A stretch of DNA of 45,562 nt, from positions 1 to 45,562 of the forward strand of contig NZ_AWNH01000108.1 of NCBI RefSeq assembly GCF_000482245.1. Direction: 5' to 3'. The notes beneath the pieces were generated by a model, which searched no databases, was not told the DNA's origin, and worked only from the letters and a program-made list of their open reading frames with translations. The translations under genes were made by a program, and so were the position numbers. Below, piece after piece: positions 26,909-37,400 of this stretch. Numbering within the stretch: position 1 is the first letter of the stretch; every line of letters begins with the position of its first letter. Origin of the DNA: Leptolyngbya sp. Heron Island J. GTDB taxonomy: Bacteria; Cyanobacteriota; Cyanobacteriia; Phormidesmidales; Phormidesmidaceae.

Positions 26909-28933
26909 TTAAGTAGTTTTGGATTGACTGACTGTTGTTTCTCCCCGGTAGCGGCGGCGGCGAAACTGTCGATAGGTTTCTGACACATCAAATGGGGTTA
27001 AATCAATAGCGTCATTGCGACTGGTAATGACGTGATCCTGGCGAATGGAAGTAGTATCTATGCCGATGCCTAAGGGGTGAGCCTGTTGAAGCAGGTTCAT
27101 GAGGAACTCGTACTGCTGTAGATTGAGCGTGGCAGTGTCGTCGGGCAGTTCAACTTTGAAGGTATAGGGGTCTGTTTCTCCTTCGTGAGTCTGAACCACA
27201 GCCACCAAAGCCGATAATCCTGCTTGGGCTGGAGGTTTGAAGGTAGCCTGGTGCCCCCTGCCTTTGATACGTTCACGTGGGCGATCTTTGGGCCAAAGAG
27301 GAATTGCATACCAACGAAATCGCCTCTTGTCGAGAGCTATGCCATCGGGAGTAGTGTAGGCAACCTCAAAGTTGGCTTCGCTACCAAGAGCCACATGGGC
27401 AGGGCCAATAATGACAGTTCCTAGGTTTAGTAGATGAGACAGATAAATACCACTGCGAGTAATGGGATGAATAGTGTTGATGCCGCAAGCTTCTAGAAAC
27501 CACCTGCCATCGGGGTCGGCTGATGCTGGACGAGGTGTCATCGATTCAAGCAGGCTGGCTGTTTCTTGAGGGTTGGGTTCGTCTGGGGTCGCTTGCGCCT
27601 TTTTGAAGTCTTCAAAGTTAAAGTTACCAAGGCGCTCCGCCATCTGGGTTAGCTCCGCCGCTGAAATCGGCGATATTTCCACACCCAGGCCTAACTCGAA
27701 TAGACTGCTGCCTCCATCTGCTTGTGGGCGTGAATCTTGAGACCGTCGGACTTCCAATGGAGTATTGATGCCTAAGGCACGGCGGCAGCGACCGACCCGA
27801 TCAAGCACGGTTGCCAGCACGGGGGCGATTGCTTCCTTTGGCGCAAATGTATAGAACTTACGTAAACGCTGCCGTAGTTGATTGATACGAGTTTGGCTGT
27901 CTGTGGGCAAATACCGGGCGTCATGAATATTATGGTCCTCCTGAGTATCGCCAGGCCAAATGAGGTAAGTCGCTCGAATGTAGTTTAGAAAATGAGTTCG
28001 GTCATCCGGGTCGCCTGAGGCTACCAAATGAATCGCCACGGCAAATTTCTTATCAGTTTCGATTACCTGGAATCGTCGATCAAAACCGAGAGCACTGATC
28101 AATCCCTGGTTGGGATTAGCTTCAGTACCAGAGCTATTAAGTAGGGTTAAGACCTGCTGCCGATTGCTCACCATCCAGCGACGATAAATGCCTAGACGCT
28201 GCCGGTACTCGTCGTCTGGTTCGGGGTGGTCGAGTTCCGTTGTGATATCGCCAGGGCTGCCAGGGCCAAAATGCCGTTCACCAAAGTTGAACTCGTTAAA
28301 AATTGCCGGACGATCAATCTCTGGGGGAGGTTGGAAGATCAGGGTTTCTGCAAACCGGAGCACACCGAGTTCGGCTCCCATTTGGTCTAAAGCGTTATCT
28401 CGCGCCAAGGATAATACATGCATGGCCGTCAGTTCTCGAGCCTGGCGACGAATGCGTTGTTTTTCAGCCCCCATCACATAGATAAGTCGCCCCAGGATAC
28501 CCTCAATCAGGTGAACCTCAATCTGGACGGCAATGTCATTTGCTGCCAGGGAAGTGCTGGAACCATCGGATTCAATTCGCTCTAGTTCTAACTTGAGCGT
28601 AAACTTAGCTGCCATCTGAGTCGCCGTATCTACTGTCGGGCGATACAGAGGTAGAAAAGCGCCCGCCTCGGTATAGGGGGCAAAGGTTAAGACAACCGGT
28701 TTATTGTTAGGGAGCGTCGCTTTCAACCTCAGACTCTCAGTTCCCAAGGGAGATTTCGGTGCGGCTAATATCAGGGGCTCACGAGTCTTAAACTCAACAG
28801 GGACTTGCCCGGTCGAATTAATCTCCAGTTCCACATCCAGCGCTCCGGCTTGAAAAGGGCCGGTCAGGTGCTTAATCATGTGGCAATGAGAATCACTGCG
28901 CTTGAGGAGTTGATCTTGTTTGAGTACCGACAT
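26909..28933 (-). CDS. Baseplate wedge-like protein of the injection system (674 aa)
   Basis: Large structural protein following baseplate J, in the position of the second wedge protein (Afp12-like) of phage-like injection systems. Motifs resembling tail assembly proteins are ALDQMGAELGVLRFAE followed by DEYRQRLGIYRRWM, the arrangement seen in gpJ/gpI-type baseplate proteins. The N-terminal 130 residues are beta-rich, the middle is helical, and residues about 500-600 look like an Ig-type strand set (ANFEVAYTTPDG, RFRWYAIPL, ALVAVVQTHEG). It ends with a Thr/Ser-Lys-rich tail. ATG 28933 has AGGAGA upstream. No exact family name can be given by eye; the role is inferred from order and those motifs. 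Confidence 0.65.
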   Translation of the reverse strand: MSVLKQDQLLKRSDSHCHMIKHLTGPFQAGALDVELEINSTGQVPVEFKTREPLILAAPKSPLGTESLRLKATLPNNKPVVLTFAPYTEAGAFLPLYRPTVDTATQMAAKFTLKLELERIESDGSSTSLAANDIAVQIEVHLIEGILGRLIYVMGAEKQRIRRQARELTAMHVLSLARDNALDQMGAELGVLRFAETLIFQPPPEIDRPAIFNEFNFGERHFGPGSPGDITTELDHPEPDDEYRQRLGIYRRWMVSNRQQVLTLLNSSGTEANPNQGLISALGFDRRFQVIETDKKFAVAIHLVASGDPDDRTHFLNYIRATYLIWPGDTQEDHNIHDARYLPTDSQTRINQLRQRLRKFYTFAPKEAIAPVLATVLDRVGRCRRALGINTPLEVRRSQDSRPQADGGSSLFELGLGVEISPISAAELTQMAERLGNFNFEDFKKAQATPDEPNPQETASLLESMTPRPASADPDGRWFLEACGINTIHPITRSGIYLSHLLNLGTVIIGPAHVALGSEANFEVAYTTPDGIALDKRRFRWYAIPLWPKDRPRERIKGRGHQATFKPPAQAGLSALVAVVQTHEGETDPYTFKVELPDDTATLNLQQYEFLMNLLQQAHPLGIGIDTTSIRQDHVITSRNDAIDLTPFDVSETYRQFRRRRYRGETTVSQSKTT

Positions 28934-28948
28934 CTACCCTGGTCTCCT

Positions 28949-30337
28949 CTAAGTACGAATAAATAGGTCTGAATCATCGTCCACAAAGACGGGTACCTGG
29001 TCAGGCCGCAGAACAATATTGTCACCCTTGGGTTCCGGTTTAGGGGACACTGCAGCAGTGAAATCCAAAGCCGTTGGCGTCGGGGGGTAGCGCAGCAGTC
29101 TGAGGTTCTGTACATCCACTACGCCCGGTTCATTCATTAATGACCACATGACTTCTGACCAGCGCACGGGTTGACCAAATTGCAAGCTATCGACATACCG
29201 TTGCACACGCCTGAGTAACCTGGCCTTCAGATCTCGAGCCGTCTGTGAATCGCTGATCCAGACCTCGGCAGTAAGACCGACGCTAACGTCTTCGGCTTGT
29301 TGAATTTTTGGAAAAATGCTGATGGGTCGCAAATCTTCAATGGCCGATGTAATGTCACGCTTCAGGCCATTGGTCCCCTCCCAAATCGCAGACAATTCTT
29401 TCGCAACCAAGACGGTGAAGTAGTAAGGGCTGCTGAGATCTCGCTCTGAGGTGAAGACCCGTTCCAGAAAATTAAACTCACCAAATGTAGAAACCGATAA
29501 ATCTAAGCCTCCCCATGGATCCCGCACCTGAACCTGGCGTACGCCAGGAATCAGGGATACAGCAAATTCGATGGCATCTGCGGTCCAGAGAGAACGGGGT
29601 GCCCGCACAAGCAACTCTCGATAGCGAGTATCTGGCCACTGAAGATCTCCACCCGTCAAGGCTGCTGTGTGCTGAATATCAATCAAAGACTTTGGCTCTA
29701 ACTGCTTTATAACCTGAGACTGCCAGTAAGCCTTCCACCAATCGGGATGCCAACGATTAATCTTTTGGCCTTCTACATCTGGATTCAAATTGTGTTCAGA
29801 ACCAGGATAAAAAGCCTCCACGGCCACTTGCCGCTCACTACTGGATGCTGACAGGTCTACCGTTTCTGTAGTGAAAATATGGTGTTCGCCATCCGTCAGG
29901 AGTCTTGCTCCCCTGAGTACGGTAAGTGTTGTTTGATCAGCCGGGAGATTGGCTGTATTGAGGGTGAGTGTAACGGTGCCTTGGGCTGGTTGATGCGGGC
30001 GAGGGATGCCCAATTCTTCTCCTAAACGGCTTAGGGCTTCGCCGGTAGCGGTACCGATGAAGCTGTTGTCATACATAGACGACAAAGCGGCCCAGGTGCG
30101 GGCATCTTCTAGCGCTGAAACTTCCAATAGTTTGCGGATTGCAGAACCAGAGGTGAGGTCCAGGTCATCCCCGAATAAGGATTGGGCTAGGGCTAATTTT
30201 TCCGCCAGCAGACGGGCAAAGGGCTTGGCCGTAAACCCGGTCTGGGTAATACCGAATTGGGCTGACCCCGTTGAGCGCGTAACTTCGGCATCAACGGCCA
30301 GCACATCGGCCACATTAATTTGAGTGCCGTCAGACAT
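28949..30337 (-). CDS. Baseplate J-like protein
   Basis: A 462-residue tail baseplate wedge protein. The pattern is that of the Baseplate_J family: a helical start with FARLLAEKLALAQSLFG, the SGSAIRKLLEVSALEDARTWA stretch split around 70-90, GTATGEALSRLGEELGIPRP, a strand-rich middle with TLTLNTANLPA, and RYRELLVRAPRSLWTADAIE, then AVSLIPGVRQVQVRDP. The protein joins the central spike to the sheath baseplate. Its start overlaps the stop of the gp25 gene by eight bases, so the two are coupled. The gene order gp25, J, second wedge is conserved among contractile injection systems and phages. Confidence 0.85.
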   Translation of the reverse strand: MSDGTQINVADVLAVDAEVTRSTGSAQFGITQTGFTAKPFARLLAEKLALAQSLFGDDLDLTSGSAIRKLLEVSALEDARTWAALSSMYDNSFIGTATGEALSRLGEELGIPRPHQPAQGTVTLTLNTANLPADQTTLTVLRGARLLTDGEHHIFTTETVDLSASSSERQVAVEAFYPGSEHNLNPDVEGQKINRWHPDWWKAYWQSQVIKQLEPKSLIDIQHTAALTGGDLQWPDTRYRELLVRAPRSLWTADAIEFAVSLIPGVRQVQVRDPWGGLDLSVSTFGEFNFLERVFTSERDLSSPYYFTVLVAKELSAIWEGTNGLKRDITSAIEDLRPISIFPKIQQAEDVSVGLTAEVWISDSQTARDLKARLLRRVQRYVDSLQFGQPVRWSEVMWSLMNEPGVVDVQNLRLLRYPPTPTALDFTAAVSPKPEPKGDNIVLRPDQVPVFVDDDSDLFIRT

Positions 30338-30809
30338 TGAGCGTCACCTCCCCTAAATCGATGGCAGTTTGTTCTCCAGAGACTGTTTCAAACTCTACTC
30401 GGACGTTTAACTCACGGCTGCCTGGGACTGGTGCAACTAACTGTCCGTCGTCCAATTTGATATCCACAATGCGGCGAACTCGGGGATCTTTTTGCAGAAG
30501 TTGAATGATGGCGATGCGCACTCGCTCGCGGACGAGGACCGGATTGGTTTCTTCAGCAATGGCATTGAGGCCATCAAAGCCAAACTGAATATTAAAAATG
30601 TCGCTGCCCAGGAGTGTAGTTAATGCAATGGCCAGATCTTGATTAAGGATATCGAGCCCTGTAACGCGGGCAAAATCTAACCCTGTGGCACTGGTTTCGA
30701 GCTTTAAATCTCGTCCTACATCAAGGCTGGGATTAATTTCTTTACAGGCTAAACCCCAACCTAAAAGTCGGCGTTGTAAGAGGATTTTTTCTGAGTCTTG
30801 ATTAATCAT
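30330..30809 (-). CDS. gp25/GPW-type baseplate protein
   Basis: A 159-residue small baseplate wedge protein. The diagnostic part is the second half: GFDGLNAIAEETNPVLVRER, VRIAIIQLLQKDPRVRRI and VDIKLDDG then RVEFETVSGEQ, the helix-plus-strand core of the gp25/GPW family (T4 gp25, Afp9). It is slightly longer than the usual 100-140 residues because of an N-terminal extension. AGGAGG lies just before ATG 30809, and ten bases separate it from the PAAR gene upstream. Confidence 0.8.
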   Translation of the reverse strand: MINQDSEKILLQRRLLGWGLACKEINPSLDVGRDLKLETSATGLDFARVTGLDILNQDLAIALTTLLGSDIFNIQFGFDGLNAIAEETNPVLVRERVRIAIIQLLQKDPRVRRIVDIKLDDGQLVAPVPGSRELNVRVEFETVSGEQTAIDLGEVTLNV

Positions 30810-30818
30810 AAAACCCTC

Positions 30819-31187
30819 CTAAATAGCCGTGAGCTTAGTTTGATTAGCCTCAGCGGTCAAAATACCTGGTGGAGGTCCAACAGTGGTCCCTGTTAATTGA
30901 TCAGCTAACATCACACCAGTAATACCTACCTTGAGCTTCGTCGCTTCACCCCCTGTCACTGTCGCAGAAGTACAAGGTTCTGTTGAAGCACTGCTTGATG
31001 TTTTGCAGCCACTTACAGCGGGACCAATATCATTGCGCAGTAATACAGGCTCTCCATTGACCTTCAGTTTTGAGGTACTGGTTGTGACAACCTCTCCACC
31101 ATGTACTGGTTCACTTGGAGCGGGCTTGCCTGGAGTTGGTGCGCTAGTGCACTTGATAATACTTTTGGTAGTTAAAACTTCTCCCAT
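30819..31187 (-). CDS. PAAR-like spike-tip protein
   Basis: A 122-residue protein forming the piercing tip of the spike. It matches the PAAR-like/DUF4280-type plan: IIKCTSAPTPGKP, VTTSTSKLKVNGEPVLLRND near the start, then repeated short glycine-strand units and three well spaced cysteines (in SGCKTS and EPCTSA). ATG 31187 is chosen over an upstream in-frame start because TAGGAG sits seven bases before it and the extension would overlap the spike gene. It follows the VgrG-like gene directly, as expected for a spike plus tip pair. Confidence 0.78.
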   Translation of the reverse strand: MGEVLTTKSIIKCTSAPTPGKPAPSEPVHGGEVVTTSTSKLKVNGEPVLLRNDIGPAVSGCKTSSSASTEPCTSATVTGGEATKLKVGITGVMLADQLTGTTVGPPPGILTAEANQTKLTAI

Positions 31188-31197
31188 AGTGTTTCTC

Positions 31198-33264
31198 CTA
31201 ATGCACATTCATTGAATCAGAAACTTGGACATCTACCTTGTGAGCGATCATGGTGATCGTGCCTTGGCCAGCATCTAGCTCAATTCCTTCTTCCTTCTTT
31301 TTGCTCTTACTTTTGAGCTTGATAGTCTTGGCAGTAATTTCCACGCTGCCATCTGGGTTCATGACAATCTTTGAGCCTTCTTTTGTGTGCTCAATCGTGA
31401 CACTATTTTTCTCTTCATTTTTTTCTGGACGCTTAGGGCGTTCACCTGCTTTTTGAAGATTGTCTTTCCCGACCCGAATCGTCAGTTCTCCAACTTCAAT
31501 GATGCGATTGCCTTCTGCATCAATTAGGTCTTGGGTGACTTTCCCTTCATAGGGTTTTGGTTTGGCATCTTCATCGATCGCCCCTCTCGCCTCAGACGGA
31601 ACTTCTGCAGGTAAAATCAGCCACCAGTCTCCTGGCTGTGAATCTGGACCTTTGCCCATCTCCCACAAAGCACCGACTTCTAAAGGATCTTGGGCCTGTC
31701 CATTGCGATGAATTAGAGCCACACGGGTGCCAGGATATCGCGGTAACACCAAACCGCATTTCCCCCAAGCAAAGGGCGTAGCATAGGCAACCCCTGCTAA
31801 CTCTAGCGGGGCATCTCGCTCGATCGCCAAGCGGTTAGCCTGGTTAGAACGACGATCTGAGGCCTTGAGGCCTCGCCAGACCGTGAGGGTCTGCCCGGGT
31901 AATTCTGTTTCGGACCCTTTACCTTTGGTGGTTACCTGTCGCACCTCCCCCACTTCAGAAAACCGTTTAGAGGCGGTACCGCTATTGGCGATTTGCTTAA
32001 CGGCTTGAGCAGCGCGGACAGCAGTATCGGCGGTGGGTTTTGCTGAGTCCATGGCAACAGGCTGTGAGCCTTCGGGCGATCGCGGATCCCAGGGCTGTTT
32101 GGGATCTAAGATTTCTTCCCCTGAAACGACCGTCGAAAAACCGCTTGTCTTACCTAAGCTATGCTTAACCGACGTGATGTAGAGGGTCACAGGATGTTTC
32201 AGTTCATCGCCCAGGGAGGTTACGACACTGCCGCCAAAAGCTCCTACCAACGACCCCAACAAACTTCCCGTGGCTTGGATAACATCTTCCTTTGGAGGCT
32301 CAAACTGTACCAGATCGCCTGGTTTGAGATCGGGTCGTCCTTTCAGCGTGAGCGTGAACTGACGCTGCTGAGCTTTGGTCGAAGGATTGGCAGACTTGCT
32401 GTCGTCAAAGAACGGATCACTATCCGTCAGGCCCTCAACCTTCGCTTCAATTAACCCCGTTCTTAGGGTGAGGCGTTTAGGCTGATTGGCAGCTTTCGCA
32501 GTTTTATCCTTTAACGGAATGGGACGAGGTCCAAAGTGCAATACCCCGTTGCGAATAAGTACCATGCCCCGACCATATTTTCCCGTTGCGGCCTCCATGG
32601 CTGCCGCTAAGTCGGCGATCTCTTTGACATAAGTGTTGCCCTTTTCGAGACCCGTTGCGGCACTGCTCAGGTCCTTGGTTCCTGGCATCAGGCCCTTTTT
32701 AGTCAGTCCATAGGGCTTAATTTCTGTGCCGGTCAGCTTCTGGATTTTTTGCAGGAGCTGCAGTGGCGTGACCTTGCTTAAGGGTTTGATGACTCGTTTT
32801 GACAATGCCTTAAAGATGCGTTCTTGAGCCTGAATCGTAGTTTCGTAGCGCTTAGCTCCTAGTTTGCGGGAGACGCTCACGATAGCCAGTTCGGCAACCA
32901 ACGCTTGTTTGAGTTCATCTTTATTCAAGCTATCGGTGAGGCCGGTAATGCCTACCAGGTTAGCCAGGTAACCGGTAACGCTTCTATTCGTGTCTCGCCA
33001 ATAAAGGTAGAGCCTGACTATGAGTTTCGGGGTCAGTTGGCCATAGTGCTCATCGATTAATCCTTCAACCACGAAGGAATAGGTTCCCCCCTCTAATCCT
33101 CCCGGCAGGGTGGCCTGGATTTCAGCATGATATTGGGCTGAATTAATCACCAGTACAGGCTTTTTCTCGATCGCCCGATTTTTTTCACGATAAAACGCCA
33201 AAATCCAACCGGCATCATTACCGACGATGACATTTTCAAGGGCTGGAGAGGGAACAGGACTCAT
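31198..33264 (-). CDS. VgrG/gpD-like central spike protein
   Basis: A 688-residue trimeric spike. The N-terminal part resembles the gp27/gpD hub fold (ALVAELAIVSVSRKLG, TTIQAQERIFKALSKR, TPLQLLQKIQKLTGTEIKPY), with the strand-rich FTLTLKGRPDLKPGDLVQFE region near 300. A gp5-like OB domain follows around 500-560 (GKCGLVLPRYPGTRVALIHR, DPLEVGALWE). The C-terminal 100 residues are repeated hydrophilic strands (VTIEHTKEGSKIVMNPDGSV, EITAKTIKLKSK, GTITMIAHKVDVQVS), the stem of the needle. The sequence is complete and has no extra effector domain. AGGAG precedes ATG 33264. Confidence 0.82.
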   Translation of the reverse strand: MSPVPSPALENVIVGNDAGWILAFYREKNRAIEKKPVLVINSAQYHAEIQATLPGGLEGGTYSFVVEGLIDEHYGQLTPKLIVRLYLYWRDTNRSVTGYLANLVGITGLTDSLNKDELKQALVAELAIVSVSRKLGAKRYETTIQAQERIFKALSKRVIKPLSKVTPLQLLQKIQKLTGTEIKPYGLTKKGLMPGTKDLSSAATGLEKGNTYVKEIADLAAAMEAATGKYGRGMVLIRNGVLHFGPRPIPLKDKTAKAANQPKRLTLRTGLIEAKVEGLTDSDPFFDDSKSANPSTKAQQRQFTLTLKGRPDLKPGDLVQFEPPKEDVIQATGSLLGSLVGAFGGSVVTSLGDELKHPVTLYITSVKHSLGKTSGFSTVVSGEEILDPKQPWDPRSPEGSQPVAMDSAKPTADTAVRAAQAVKQIANSGTASKRFSEVGEVRQVTTKGKGSETELPGQTLTVWRGLKASDRRSNQANRLAIERDAPLELAGVAYATPFAWGKCGLVLPRYPGTRVALIHRNGQAQDPLEVGALWEMGKGPDSQPGDWWLILPAEVPSEARGAIDEDAKPKPYEGKVTQDLIDAEGNRIIEVGELTIRVGKDNLQKAGERPKRPEKNEEKNSVTIEHTKEGSKIVMNPDGSVEITAKTIKLKSKSKKKEEGIELDAGQGTITMIAHKVDVQVSDSMNVH

Positions 33265-33297
33265 AACAACACTCCTGTAACGGGAAAAACAAGATTC

Positions 33298-33891
33298 TTA
33301 AGGATTGAGATTGGGGGAGGATGTCTCCGTAAGCTCAGAGGCATCAGATCTGAAAAAGGAAGCCGGTGAAAAGGTGTTGGCACCCTGGCCCACCAGTCGC
33401 CAGGCCAAGGAAATCGTGGCTCCAAAATCTCCGGGACCTCGGAGACTGCCTGCACGAATATCCCAGCTGAGAATAATCAATTCCAGCAAGGCACCTTGTG
33501 AGGGACTGCCATAATCAGGAATTGTTCTATGGAGTCCAGCCACCAGGGGAACAGAGGCAATAGTCGTCCCCCCTTGACGCACCAGACAGCGCAACGGATG
33601 ACGAGTTACTTCACCGACATACTTAGCGTCAGCAAGGTTGATTTTTCGTAAGGATGGATTGAAGGGCTGCAACTCAGCTTCACTATGGCTAACCAATGTG
33701 GTGGGATCAATCTCTCGCCAGGTGACAGCCAGCCCCGTCGGCATCACAAGCACCAGAGAAATATCTGCTGTCAGGCTAATTTCGTGGGGTAGGGCAGTCA
33801 GAAGCTTATTCGTCACCCTGGTGAAACCAGCTGGAATCGTGAGATCAGATTCAGTTACCAGATGAGACTGTACTGGAATCGGAAGCATCAT
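33298..33891 (-). CDS. Tail-tube/spike adaptor candidate (197 aa)
   Basis: A 197-residue beta-rich protein with no family recognised: HLVTESDLTIPAGF, DISLVLVMPTGLAVTW, HPLRCLVRQGGTTIASVPLV and LELIILSWDIRAG. It lies between the second tube-like gene and the spike gene; in described systems that slot is held by the LysM-bearing or tube-spike adaptor protein (Afp7-like). No LysM motif is visible here. It overlaps no neighbour (one base gap to the upstream gene), and is clearly in the same operon. Confidence 0.65.
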   Translation of the reverse strand: MMLPIPVQSHLVTESDLTIPAGFTRVTNKLLTALPHEISLTADISLVLVMPTGLAVTWREIDPTTLVSHSEAELQPFNPSLRKINLADAKYVGEVTRHPLRCLVRQGGTTIASVPLVAGLHRTIPDYGSPSQGALLELIILSWDIRAGSLRGPGDFGATISLAWRLVGQGANTFSPASFFRSDASELTETSSPNLNP

Positions 33892-33892
33892 G

Positions 33893-34393
33893 TTAATTCC
33901 CTCCCCAATCGACTAAGGCCGCTATGCCCACCGCTGCCGTATCTAGCAATTTGCCCAGGGACCCTGGCAAAGGCATGTAATCTAGCGAAATCGAGACATC
34001 GATCACATCCCGTTTTGAGGCCGATACGTTAAACGACAGACTCTGAACTTGCATGTCGGTGCGAATAGTCATAGACGTAATCAGAATCAATCCAGAGACT
34101 CTGCCGCCGGTAAACGTGCCCAGAGCACTCCCCCGCTTGCTGGCATCGGCCAAATTTTCAAGGGCCAGTTTCCAGGCATAACGCTCGGTTCCCACCAAAA
34201 CCCCACTGAGCGATATGGAATCATCATGGGTCGATACGACAGTTTTTGCCCCAGATGAACCAATGGCAGGCAGGTGATAGTTCTCGTTGAGTGTCATGGC
34301 GGTCACCGCCCACAGGGGCACGGTGGTTATACCGTCAGAAATAATGGCGGATGGAACAGCGAGATACTTTTGAAAACTTTTGGTGATGGCCAT
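33893..34393 (-). CDS. Second tail-tube-like protein (Afp5-like position)
   Basis: A 166-residue protein. The fold is strand-rich with the size and pattern of tube proteins: AITKSFQKYLAVPSA, PLWAVTAMTLNENYHLP, SLSGVLVGTERYAWK, SGLILITSMTIRTDMQ, SFNVSASKRDVIDVSISL. ATG 34393 is chosen because CAGGTG precedes it; the open frame extends to 34450 only by running into the end of the upstream gene. Lying just before the spike genes, it probably caps the baseplate end of the inner tube (tube initiator), while the major tube gene is the one next to the sheath. Confidence 0.65.
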   Translation of the reverse strand: MAITKSFQKYLAVPSAIISDGITTVPLWAVTAMTLNENYHLPAIGSSGAKTVVSTHDDSISLSGVLVGTERYAWKLALENLADASKRGSALGTFTGGRVSGLILITSMTIRTDMQVQSLSFNVSASKRDVIDVSISLDYMPLPGSLGKLLDTAAVGIAALVDWGGN

Positions 34394-34424
34394 AAAAACA
34401 CCTGAAAATTTGGTGATCAAATCT

Positions 34425-37400
34425 CTAAAAGAAATCAAAAAATTTGGCAAAGTATATGTCGAACTCCTTTAAAGTTCTCTGATATTCAGGATGTTTCATA
34501 AGCTCCTGCAAAAGCTTTGGATATCGCGGATCTTTATTCCTTTTCAGATATTGACCATCAAGAGCCCGTCGGAATATTCTTTTGGCTTGTTGCTTTCTCA
34601 CCTCCAACTCTGCCGAATTTAATCCTTCCTTAGGTCGCTTGACTCGCCAGCGTAGACGAGCAAAAAAGTGGAAGGGGGGCGGTGGTGGATTTTTAACATG
34701 CCATAAAACATCTTTTATAAACTCAATCATTACGCTGTCATTATTTAGATAGGATAATTTCTCCAACTCTTTGACTTCTACTGATAGATAACTTAGAGAT
34801 TTATTTTTAGGCAATTTAAGCTTTATGTCGAATATCCGACCTAAATATTCCTTGCCGGCTTTTACAGAAACTGGAAGTTCAAACTCTAATCGTGCACCAG
34901 GATTCTGCCTTAATAAATCTCTCGCAGATAGAAGAACACCTAAAGCTCCTTTGTCTTTTTGTGTCCCAACCATTGCTAAATCTCTAATAACTTCATTGAG
35001 ACCTCGATCGGTGACTGGAGCAACCTCGTTAAGTGCACCATAAACAGCACGTGCGTTTTTCTGATAGTTATAGCCAATTCCAATAATTCTATCAGCTGCT
35101 TTTGCACCAGTTCCACACCACCTGAGAATAACAGAAATACCCTTTGCATCCGCTTTAGTTAGATAATTAAATGTTCTTAAGGCATCTAATAGATCTGATG
35201 TGCCGAACGATACTGAATTTCCCAACGTTACTGCCAAAGCTCGTGGATTACCCCCTATTTTAAGGAAGTGAACAATGCCTTTGATTTCTTCCGTATTGGA
35301 TGCTTCAAGATGCCTGCCAATACCCCTTAGGATGTCTCGAGCAGCACACCTATCTCGAGTAGCAATTGCTAATAATTCAGACTCTAATGAGGGAGCAACA
35401 GTTTGCTGTCTAATGACTCTTATACCTCTGGGGCCAAGCCTTTCATTTTGCAATACTAGTTGAGATAAACTATGAGGAACTGCTCTTGCCTGTCTAAAAC
35501 CTTGACGTCGACGTTGTGTAATTAATCCTGGTGTTGTCGGCAAAGATTCTTCGCGAACTCCACGTTTTCTCTTAACCAGCTTCCTTGGCGCTTCTTGCTG
35601 CTGAGGTACTGGACGAGGTTGTGGACTGGCTTGTCTAGTACCTTCACGGCCTTTAAATAGAGTTTGTGCTTCTAACCAAGGCTTGTTTCGACTTAAATCA
35701 CGTTGCCTCTTGATTTCCACATTCAGTTTATCTGCATCTTTAAGAAATTTTTCAGTACTCTGGGTAACCTCCTGAGCTTTTTTGAGGTCAGAACCTTCTA
35801 GCTGTTTAAATTTTCGACTGTTTTTAAGTCTTTGCCATGATGCTTTTATACTGTCGGACATGCCTCCAAGAACATTAAGACCTCTTCGATTTAGAGCACC
35901 TCCTGAAAGTCTGGCAAGACCATAAGTCCCTACAAAAAAGCCTAATCTATTAACACCTTGAATATACTCAAGCCCCCATTTAGGACCAAGTTTCTTGATG
36001 ATCCATCCTCTATGATCATTAATCACCATGCTGAGAGTAAATAAACTCGCTGCACAACGGATTGCAAAAGCATCTAAAAAAGCTAATGCCTCTTTGCCAA
36101 ATCGTGCCGCGATTACTGCCCTCTCTACTCCAAGTAAGCGAGTCGAAATTTTTTGCAAAAGAGTCTTGGATATACTTCCCCCCGCTGATCTAGCGGTTGC
36201 TCCTGCTATTACAGGACCTGAAAATGCAACCATGGGGGCAATGAAAGCAGCCAGAGCCTTAATCTTATCCCATCGGGTTTGTTCCTGCAAATTGTGGAGT
36301 TCTATAAGTGATAATGCTGGACGTTCTACAATAATTCCACCTTCATCATAGAGCTTGATCCTGATCCATTCATTGGCATCTAAAACAGTTCCTGTATTGC
36401 TGAATATTTCATCAGGAGCAAGCATTAATTCCGGATATTCCGCATATCTACCTTTTGGATTTAGTGCTTGCGGATATTTAACCCAAATCTTTCCTTTTTC
36501 AAGTCTTTTTACTTGAATGTCAGTAGAACTTTTTGTGGGAAATATTCCACCCTTAGTAGGTCCAGGTAGGTTAAATGGGAAAATCCACGCTCTTTTCCGC
36601 TTATTTCCATAAAGTTGTTCAAGGGCTTGTGTGTAAGATGTTGTACTTCCACGAGCCATTAAGATTCTTTGTGCTTGTGCCATAGAGTCTGGGCTGGCGG
36701 CATAAGTTAATTCATCATAACCACAAGCAAGAAAATCCTGGCCTTCTTGATCTTTAGCCATCTTGAATAGTTCTTCTTGACTTGCTTCTGATATTAGACC
36801 CAGATATACCTCATTTTTCTGTTCTGCAACTGCTAATTTATTAATAAATTCCAGGGCAATATATTTATAGGTTATAAGGTTGGCCCTGATTAATTTCATG
36901 AGATACCATCCAAGTAACTTCGGATACTCAGTGACAATCAGATGCTTGTTTCCACTACTAGATTGATCTTTGACTTTGATAAAGAACTTTTTGGGATAAC
37001 TGAAGCTTGACCTAGTTAGTTCTCGGATTACTTTTATCCGCATTAATTGGTCTTTCTCTTTATTTCCAAAGATGGAAGGTTTTATCGCTTTTTCAAGAGT
37101 ATCTAATAATTTTTTGCCTTCACCGTCCTTGGCAAGTTTTTCTAGAGTCTTATCACTTGCATAATTAGCAAAGAAAAATGAAACGTTATCTTGTAGAGAG
37201 TCATCTACTAATTTACTGATTACAGTTCGCACATAAGAACAGTTAGAGAGAGATGATTTTATTAGCTGCAAGAGATATGACGCAAGAGATCTTACACGCA
37301 AAACCCTTATGCCAAGGAGCCATCTTTCTGTAAAAACATCTATTAATTTTTGGGGTGTTAATGAGGGCTTTAGAATATTCTTGCGTGAGGTATTTTTCTT

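Noticed and set aside
34394-34450. Longer start for the second tube-like protein
   Set aside because: It would run into the end of the giant gene; ATG 34393 has its own ribosome site and fits tube protein length.
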